Shown here one piece after another: positions 56,871-64,000 of a stretch of 64,000 nucleotides of DNA. The notes under the pieces were generated by a model. The model searched no databases and had not been told where the DNA came from. It saw only the letters and a list, made by a program, of their open reading frames with translations. The position numbers were made by a program, and so were the translations under genes. Source of the stretch: Hanleya hanleyi (Eukaryota; Mollusca; Polyplacophora; Lepidopleurida; Hanleyidae); the NCBI GenBank assembly GCA_036873755.1, contig JAVTVY010037187.1, positions 1-64,000 on the forward strand, read 5' to 3'. Position 1 is the stretch's first letter; the number at the start of each line of letters is the position of its first letter.

Positions 56871-57495
56871 TCAGTGTTCTGTTTTTGGGCCATTACAATT
56901 TGAACAATAAAGTGTTCACGTTTAGAATACGACTACATGGAAAGATTGTGAACACTGTTCTTTTAATTCGAGAATATCAACAATGATCAAAGACTGGTAC
57001 ATCGGAACACATTTTGTCAAAGAACAGCGACTGAGAGTTACTGTAAGCTGTCAGATTTTTTTGCGAATTTTTATATAGTTTATTTTGGATAAACCGCACA
57101 ACATGAGGGCCAAATGTCACTAAACTGTTACAGGTCCTTCAGAGTTGGACACAGTTAGTCAGATTTCAGAACAGTCTCAAATTAACACATTTGGTATTAT
57201 TCTCTACCGTGACGACGATGGACGATTCAACGATATGCTTATAGTTTTGATCAAGAGATGACCGCTTAAGACAGACTATATAGCGTATATGCGTATCTCA
57301 TGTACTTCGCGATATTTAATATTTCTCATCCTCATTAGGAGGAGAGGGCTGTCATTATCTGTGGAGAGGTAGTTAGCGAGGCAAGGACACTGAAATCATA
57401 ATCATACTCCACGAACAATTTTAATAACATTAATCACAGAAAGAAATATAGGGAAATATAGACCAGCGGCTAATCAAGCTATATTTGGAAAAACT
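56871..57495. other. Unannotated stretch
   Basis: No gene or repeat family recognised. Confidence 0.4.
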
Positions 57496-57503
57496 CTACT
57501 CAC

Positions 57504-57687
57504 TTCGCATTGCTTTTTCCGGCACTAATTTGCAGTACAAATAAACCGGGATTTGTGGTCGCTTATCAGGAAATCTCGTATAGACAGGAAGCGGGTCTTT
57601 GTAACATAACTCCACCCAAGATCCATCAAGTTTAATGACAGTTCTTTTTTCTAATTTCACAATAATTGCGGAAGCTACATAACTCAT
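57504..57687 (-). CDS. Candidate first coding exon, unknown protein
   Basis: On the minus strand an ATG at 57687 opens 61 codons (MSYVASAIIVKLEKRTVIKL..., then GSWVELCYKDPLPVYTRFP) with a protein-like mix of residues. The frame meets a good splice donor, gaa|GTGAGTAG (GT at 57502-57503), after 61 codons plus one base, 21 bp before the first in-frame stop. Upstream, a tatttcag acceptor ends at 57698, and an in-frame TAA lies between it and the ATG, as for an exon carrying the end of a 5' UTR and the start of coding. I recognise no family, and the partner exons at lower coordinates are not identified. It could be a chance frame next to a chance donor. Confidence 0.3.
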
Positions 57688-57704
57688 ATTTTATTTACTG
57701 AAAT

Positions 57705-58972
57705 ATATGGTTGGAGAATTTAACAATAGTTGCAATAGCTTAAATTGTTAGTGGTTATCAGTATGACCTTCGAGTTTGAATATGAACATTTTATGAGTAG
57801 AAAATGTATTGCACTTGTCTGTCCACTTGATTAAACAAAGTTTAGAAAAGAAAGATGGAGAGAAATTCCACACAGTACTTTTTAACATACTGCATAATTA
57901 AAAAAACGTACACGGTTCAACATTAAGCCTGTGCCAGTCAGATCAGTTAAGTGAGATCTCGTCGCATTAACACTGGACACCTTTCCTCCAGAGGGGTAAG
58001 CAAAAATAATTTCGGAGCTTAAATGAGGAGTGTGCAAAGTACTTATTATGCATAATAAATACTCTTTGAAGTATTCAGGTGAGAACGAGTACTTGTTGTC
58101 AGCGCAGATTTTGCAGCTATAAACATTTTTGCCAGTATAAAAAGCATGTTCCATTGGTTATAGTAGTGAGTCCAATTAAACAAAATGGCGAACAAATCAG
58201 ACTGAATTGTCCAAGCTGGGCCCAGACGTTTCAAGTCGCTATCTGTAGAGCTTACATGAGCGTTTATCGAGTGACCCTGGCACAGATTCTTCTGACAGGA
58301 GATTTGACTTGTACGACGTTTTGCAAACTGTGCCGTGTTCCCTATTCTGAACTTTTAAATCGAAGAAAAACTCTCCTCTCAAGTTCTCAAGTCTCAAATA
58401 CAGTTAGAAAGATTACCATGGAGCTCCTTTATGCTCCGAATGTACAATATTGACCGCAAAGCCAATACAATATTGATTGTAACTTTAATTACAACACATA
58501 TAAGGGAAGTGGGAAGAGGTGCCGACATACTGACTGCGTCACATGACTTCACAGAATAGTCTTCTGGTAAACCTATTCTAAAGCACATACCAAGAATCTA
58601 ACGACCATGCACCATCTGATATTCCTTATCACAAGAAAGTGGTTGTCACTAGGCATGCTTTTTTTCTTTCGCAGGACAAACTTATGTCATGCAATTCCAA
58701 TGGATTAAATTAGTTTTTAGTCGGTAATTTACATAAAGTGGCATATTCTGATATACGTAACTCTCCGCATTTTGGTTGTTACCTTCATGTACGAGACAAC
58801 ACAGAGGAAGGCAGAATCAAAGCCCACAGAACGGAAGAGTGTCGGGCGAAAAAATCAAATCCTTTGCGAATTATTTCGGCTGATTTAACAGTGCATGGGT
58901 AACAAACGCTAGGAACAAACGCCCCCGACACAGATGAAAATATAACACACGTGCAGGAAGGAAATCATAGGG
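57705..58972. other. Unannotated stretch with competing frames
   Basis: A minus frame at 57882-58154 (90 codons; YSCKICADNKYSFSPEYF) and a plus frame at 58079-58453 (124 codons) partly overlap. Neither has a family match I can make, and at most one could be real. No repeats seen. Confidence 0.35.
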
Positions 58973-59320
58973 TCATCGGCGTGTCGACATGCGGCGACTG
59001 AGTACTTGAGGATAATGGGGTTTGGGGTTAAACAAGTCTAATGGGGACGAGTGAGGGGTGAGCACTAAAGTACCCTCCATTGTCCTTGACATTGTGGGGT
59101 AATTGTGGCTTCCACAAACATTCATTACATACTGCATAATTTCGCTAGATGTTCTTTGCAATAGTCTTTGGTCATTTTGTAATCGTTTAACATCTGCGAG
59201 ATTGTTTTTAAATAAATCATAGTACATTATAGTGCTAGAGCTAGTACAAGTCCACATTGATGGGATCAAATTGTATCTCCAGGCCTCCAACTGCCAGACT
59301 TCAACTTTATCCAGTTCTTA
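58973..59320 (-). other. Open minus-strand stretch, possible exon
   Basis: The minus strand stays open for about 112 codons (from ELDKVEVWQLEAWRYNLI to QVLSRRMSTRR, stop at about 58973) with no ATG near its start. Inside it reads FKNNLADVKRLQNDQRLL, which looks helical. No acceptor or donor was convincingly placed and no family recognised. If real it would precede the exon candidate at 57504-57687 on the same strand. Confidence 0.2.
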
Positions 59321-59435
59321 TATATTTGAGCTGTATATATAAAGGAAGACTACACACAATTACAAATGGATACCAAGATAACTCCTACTTTAGTTCCAAC
59401 GATGTAAATATATGCATTTACCGGTAGGCACTAAC

Positions 59436-59855
59436 CAACCACCTCACTAGGGTATAATAATTCCCCAGCCACCAGTCATATTTTTGGATAGGATTCCAGC
59501 CCGAGCAGCACACCGCCGGAAGTGACATCGTATACAGTAAAATCGATGTTTGCCGAACATTTCGATTACTTATTATTTCTGTATAATACCTCTGTTGCCA
59601 TAGCGTTAACTTGAAAAGAATGATTTTGAGATTATTTCCCGTTTATGATGGAAGAGCATATGAAAAGTAGTTCGCTCATGTGCAAAACTGAAGGAGTTGT
59701 GCGGTCGGATTAAAACTAAATCATGTGTGCATGGGTGTTCCTCTATACGTCATATCAACGTCGTCTTGTCATCGTCCTGTATGGGTAGGGGTAAAGTGGA
59801 GTGAGCCTATGAAACTGTAGCATGCGCTGTGGTGAGGTTGGGCAATAACCCGAAA
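59436..59855 (+). repeat. Dispersed repeat family R, copy 3
   Basis: Blocks aaccacctcactagggtata, ccccagccaccagtcat, gatgtttgccgaacatttcg, taatacctctgttgccatag, gagcatatgaaaagtagttc and gaaggagttgtgcggtcgga follow the order of 22063-22500, ending near gcatgcgctgtggtgagg. Confidence 0.8.
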
Positions 59856-61129
59856 ATCATCTTGTCCAGTCTGGCTTGTAATGTGACATTGTTCATGACA
59901 TCGAAGTGGTCGTGTGGGTGATTTGATCTTGGACTTCAAAAAAAGGAGTTATTTCATATTAACGTCCCATGTCCTTTCTTCAGTCAGTCAGATATAGAAA
60001 TCCATCCTATACACTAGCATGATACATCAACACGTATACCTAAACAAATTTGAGCTAGCGACCTCTTTCGGGGAAAAATGATAATAGTTCGGCGGCCTCA
60101 TGGCTGGTCACGTGCTAAATTTGCGCGATTCTCGTATGAACTGCACGTAATGCCGAACGACTCGGGCACGACAGAAAATAACCGAGGAGACAAGACGTAG
60201 GACAGAGGAACTCAGAATGACCTGCAAGCTAGATATAATTAGAATACTCACTTGAAATAGGGGCTGATAAAACAAAAATATACCTACGGCTTCAAACTTA
60301 AAGGGCATCAGGCAATCCTCGACATTTGTCTACCTGCCTGAGGTAAAGGGTCAAACCGCAATTATAAACCCCAGAACACGACTCACCGTTAACGCTGGGG
60401 TGAAAATTCTCAAATACAAAAGGATGGGTGACCATCATCCTCGGTTCCTCTCCGATCTTTCACACATAAAGGTGTGACGTTTTCTTAATCTTCGTCGTTT
60501 GTACAGTATGTGCTATGCATACTGGTATATTTATATATGGTAAGCTATTTTCGTCCAGTATTCAGACAAGAGACTACGCTCTTTTAATCAGCCTAACTGC
60601 CCCACGTCTGTTATACTCTCCTGTAATGGAGTAAGAGACTATAGGACCGACGCTGATTCAAGAAGCGTAACAGACAATATATTGTTTCTTTCTGAGGAAC
60701 AAGAGCTCCAAGTCCCAGCTTCGCACATATGTATATAGTCTACATTTTAGGCAAATCATTCGTGTAACGGAAAACGCCGACATTCTCAGTATGAGCAAAC
60801 TGTGAAGAATGTAATGTGCTCGCGTGAAGCTTTGCTTGACGTCATGTTACGTCACAGGTTATGTTGACTTTGGACCATGGAAGATGATCGTTATTCGCTT
60901 TAATAAGTATCGGCAACCTCACTGGGGTATAACTTGTCATTGACGTCACGGACATGTCGAACGATATTCTCACTCACCCGAATCAGTTGGTGTAGCTCGT
61001 GTGAGAGACTCGAACATTGTCGATCATTTAGCAAGTTTACTCTGCTGCATAATCTGGTAGTGGAAAAAATTCTCATTCAACATTTTCGTTCAGTTGAATC
61101 GATGCAGGGGGGATTATTGCGGTCGGTGG
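59856..61129. other. Mostly unannotated stretch
   Basis: The word ggagttatttcatattaacg + tcccatgtcctttcttcagtcagtcag at 59947-59990 resembles a SINE-type tail but is too diverged to call. A plus frame (61 to 81 codons near 60934-61179) and a minus frame (60108-60308) have no domain. Confidence 0.35.
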
Positions 61130-61290
61130 ATTTGTCTGGGGGAAACAGAATATATTGTATAATTAGCATCTCGTTCTAAATAGCGAAGTATCCTAGAAAA
61201 TATCTGCAAATTAGCAGCTTTGCTAATTAGATTCTAAATAGATGCGAGAGAATATAAGCCAATCGCGCACCTTAATGAGTAATTCACAGG
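61130..61290 (-). repeat. Repeat shared with 33355-33530
   Basis: On the minus strand cattaaggtgcgcgattggc, ttatattctctcgcatctat, agcaaagctgctaatttgca and gatattttctagga are the counterparts of the blocks at 33355-33490. Both copies end in tataattagca or its complement, next to AT-rich repeats. Confidence 0.55.
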
Positions 61291-61490
61291 TGTCTTGCTT
61301 GAGAAGAGTCACCAATGCGTGCACTGCCAACAGGCACATAACCTGTAGATTATAGCCATTGTTATTGCCCAGGGGCTCGTAGCCGTTGCTAATCAGCGAT
61401 GTGACAAGAAAGGTGTCCAGAGTCCAGGACAGACGAAAACTTCCTGCCATCACCAATCTTTCGAAGAAGCGTATAGAAAATGACAAACTT
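61290..61490 (-). other. Open minus-strand stretch, possible exon
   Basis: The minus strand reads MAGSFRLSWTLDTFLVTS then LLAVHALVTLLKQDTCELLIK from an ATG near 61449, with a possible donor aag|GTGCGC near 61271. Its last residues (TCELLIKVRDWL) resemble the peptide at 33355 (NCGLFIKVQEWL). It could be an exon of a duplicated gene, or the edge of a repeat. No family recognised. Confidence 0.25.
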
Positions 61491-62496
61491 ACATTACATA
61501 GGACAGACTCTTTCTAATCGCTCGATGGAAAAAAAGAGGACACCATCTAAAGCCCTGGGGGAAGATAGTCTCGTCTTCTCCCCTCGCCACCCACCACATC
61601 CTCTACCACCAGATTCTGTGTTTCAGCTGCTATGTTTCTCCCGGTTAAGCTAGCTATTCCCTAGTTATTGTAAGGGTTGTGCCTGGAACATTGTTGTATT
61701 ACATTTGCGTATTATTAGTCCCTTGCACATTCCGAGACAACATAAAAGATTTTGAACAATTTTATCTCGGCATATAGGCAACCATAAGCAGACCTCATTG
61801 AAAACAGTTGACCGCTTCTCTCTCGCAAGAAACTAGCCTGTTGTTATGTATATCTTTTCGAATTTGGTGCCAATGCTGTTATATGGAATATGGAATAGAT
61901 CTTTGGAATGGACGCGGATATTCTTTAATGGACGATGGCTGAATAATGAATGACGGATCAGACCCGTGTAATTGTAACCAGACAATATAGACGTCATCAA
62001 CATGTCTTCTAATAGGTTATTAACTATTACATCAAGTGGCCGCGATTGATTGGCTTCAAAGAAGATCGACTATAAGTTTTGTTTTATACTTTTTTTTTAC
62101 ACTGAAACGCTTTGCTGTGCTGGCATTCTCTTCTGACAGTTAAATTAAACACGAGGAAAGTTAACTTAAACATAGGGAATAGTTTGTATTCAGTTTTAAG
62201 CACCTCTATACTGCTGTTAGATGAAATACAATTGTCTACTCTGCCATTGAAAGTTGTTATTATCTGAATTTACGCACGGTTACACTCGATGCATAATATA
62301 TGATGTGACAAAACACATAAAAAGAGAGTGTCACTTTGCTAATCGTAATAAAATGACGTCCAAAAAAATATACAGGCCCTACATGTCGAGCATCTGACTC
62401 ATCAACGAGCTACGTTTTTAACGTGTTCGCGAGTTTAGTTAAGTCAAGGCTGGATTGTCGTAACGGGGACCAGAATGTGACATACAAGGCACCATG
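61491..62496. other. Unannotated stretch with one repeat relic
   Basis: 61790-61960 loosely matches 1360-1510 (cctcattgaaaacagttgac, gcttctctctcgcaagaaac, then aatggacgatggctgaataatgaatg). No gene is supported. Confidence 0.4.
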
Positions 62497-63053
62497 ACCT
62501 TCACTATGGTAGGTCGTCAGTGCCAAAACCTCGATCATTTAGAAAGCGGTGTTAATCGAACTTATACCGCGGTGTAAATAATTTTGACTCGGAATGCAAG
62601 GATCCGCGCAAATGCAAGGATCCGCGCAATGGAAGGATTGCGAGTGAATTTAATTTATTTAGTGTAAATATTTTTTCCTCGCAATGCGCGGATCCTTAAA
62701 CTGCGAGTCAAAAGTATTTACACTAAATAAATTAAATTCACCCGCAATCCTTGCATTGCGCGGATCCTTGCATTGCGAGTCAAAATTATTTACACTAAAT
62801 AAATTAAATTCTCTCACACTCCTTGCATTGCGAATGATGCTTGCATTGCGCGGATCCTTGCATTGCGAATGATGCTTGCATTGCGCGGATCCTTGCATTG
62901 CGAGTGATGTTTGCATTGCGCGGATTCTTGCAATGCGAGTCAAAAATATTTACACCGCGGTATAAATTCGATTTACACCGCGGTAGAAGGTCGATTTACA
63001 CCGCGGTCTAAATGACCGAGATTTTGGCACTGACGGCCTGCCATACCTTCACT
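62497..63053. mobile_element. 539-bp foldback element with 9-bp duplication, Mutator-like
   Basis: ACCTTCACT flanks both ends exactly (62497-62505, 63045-63053). The termini ATGGTAGGTCGTCAGTGCC and ATGGCAGGCCGTCAGTGCC (reverse complement of the right end) are inverted, and the similarity runs on through gatcatttaga, ataccgcggtgtaaat and ttttgactcg. The interior is an array of ttgcattgcgcggatcc and ttgcattgcgaatgatgc words separated by aaattaaatt..tttacactaaataa blocks. A 9-bp duplication with long inverted ends suggests the Mutator (MULE) superfamily. No transposase. Frames of 94 and 62 codons are repeat artefacts. Confidence 0.92.
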
Positions 63054-64000
63054 GTTCTCCGAATTCTCTCTCTCTGTCTGTTTGTCTGTTCGTTGTTGTC
63101 TTTTATCGCCTGTACATTGTCCTTGATTATTTCTGGTTTCTGAATTTTTTGGTTTCTCTAAATGATCAGTTTAGGAATACAATTATATTCTTGTTTACTC
63201 TGGCTGGGTCAGTTACCTACAATACAAGTACTGCATTTGACGTCTGGGCTACGATAATTGTCTCTCGGACAACCAGCTATACAAAACAATCAATTTGCTC
63301 TGGTTATACCTTTAGGGTAGAATTGCAGCGGCAACAGTTGATCTGCAACATTTGAACAATAATTCTAGTCCCAAGGAGACACAATCTGATTGAAACCAGA
63401 TCTCGAAAAACCGCGCCCCATCTTTGCTTGTCGCTCATGTAGATCTGGGATCGACACCACCATTTCCGTGTTCTGACTATTGACCAATCACAGGGCTAAG
63501 CGATGTATGTTTGAAAACGTCATGGTCAGGCCACAAGTGCGTGCACCACACACAATTAAGCTGTCCGAGACTCAGACTGTAACAACTTCCGATGTTCGAT
63601 CCCTGTAGTTACATCATGCAGGATAAATTGAAATTGTACAAGGTCTACAAGGCTTACGCCCAAAGATCAGATACAGGTCAGAGACCATCATGTTGGACTT
63701 CTTATGCCCTCTGTTAATTAATTCAATTAATGAATGATCATGCATCACTCGAGAAAGACAACATATATTTTTAATAATGTAATCAAATAAATGCAAATGT
63801 TTCTTTATGTCGGGACTAACAGCAAACCGGAAATGCAAAAAAAGAAAATCATTGTGCACTTACCCTCAGTATACTTGGATAATGTTCTTTTTTTGATACT
63901 GTAATGTCCACGGTATGTACATGTACACTGTACCCTCTGTTAATGCCTACAAATAAAGGAGGATATAATTTTATAGTACAAAGTAAATTCTCAATCTCAA
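63054..64000. other. Unannotated stretch
   Basis: A short tctctctctgtctgtttgtc microsatellite lies at 63066-63087. Frames of 68 and 81 codons lack domains. Nothing else seen up to the window end. Confidence 0.4.

Noticed and set aside
57882..58154. Zinc-finger-like CKIC...HTPH segment
   Set aside because: The spacing between the cysteine and histidine pairs is far from classical C2H2, and the frame has no splice support.
58079..58453. 124-codon plus frame
   Set aside because: Overlaps a competing minus frame; cysteine-rich start is irregular and fits no zinc-finger spacing.

Overview
This window looks like intergenic or deep-intronic DNA of a mollusc nuclear genome. I place it in Mollusca, probably a gastropod or bivalve, because of several retroposon hallmarks. 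These are short interspersed elements (SINEs) with tRNA-like heads, a recurrent 3' tail of the type 'gttgaaagcgacgttaaa...ttcactcactcac', the segment 'cgcctcttacgacaagcc', and tails of the 'aattgaattgaattg' and 'ggttggttggttg' kinds, all of which I associate with molluscan genomes. There is no operon structure, no long open frame outside repeats, no rRNA, and no free-standing tRNA that I can support. I name no protein-coding gene with confidence. One short minus-strand exon candidate (57504-57687) and two weaker open segments (58973-59320 and 61290-61490) are the best coding leads. The longest open frames (up to 258 codons) are artefacts of tandem or palindromic repeats.

Layout. 1-6.3 kb: a 27-bp tandem array, two direct copies of a 120-bp repeat, a small terminal-inverted-repeat (TIR) element, and a nested pair of DNA transposons (a 3.2-kb element with TA target duplication inside a roughly 0.7-kb element). 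8-13.9 kb: SINEs and a dispersed repeat that carries YY1-like motifs. 13.9-16.4 kb: a 28-bp satellite with an 896-bp (32-unit) higher-order period. 19-20 kb: a foldback element whose arms are 21-bp tandem repeats. 20-31.9 kb: non-autonomous TIR elements, large inverted repeats, SINE pieces, and a 718-bp hAT-like palindrome flanked by an exact 8-bp duplication. 33.3-36.2 kb: an AT-rich satellite with a five-unit, roughly 442-bp higher-order period. 38.1-41.3 kb: a 3.2-kb foldback element that shares its ends with the one at 19 kb and hosts a 162-bp hairpin element. 41-50 kb: dispersed repeats, an intact SINE with a 14-bp target duplication, and three tandem arrays. 50-64 kb: a PIF/Harbinger-like element (TTA duplication), a second well-preserved member of the nested-host family, an 893-bp near-perfect palindrome, and a Mutator-like foldback (9-bp duplication).

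The strongest theme is that many unrelated TIR elements here have arms built from short iterated motifs (GACGGAAA, CTTGAGTGAAA, GATGGAGCTATGC, GGATGCGAAG, GCCGAAATGTCG, TTGCATTGCGCGGATCC). None encodes a recognisable transposase. They look like non-autonomous passengers mobilised from elsewhere in the genome, and they are the most promising lead for something undescribed.
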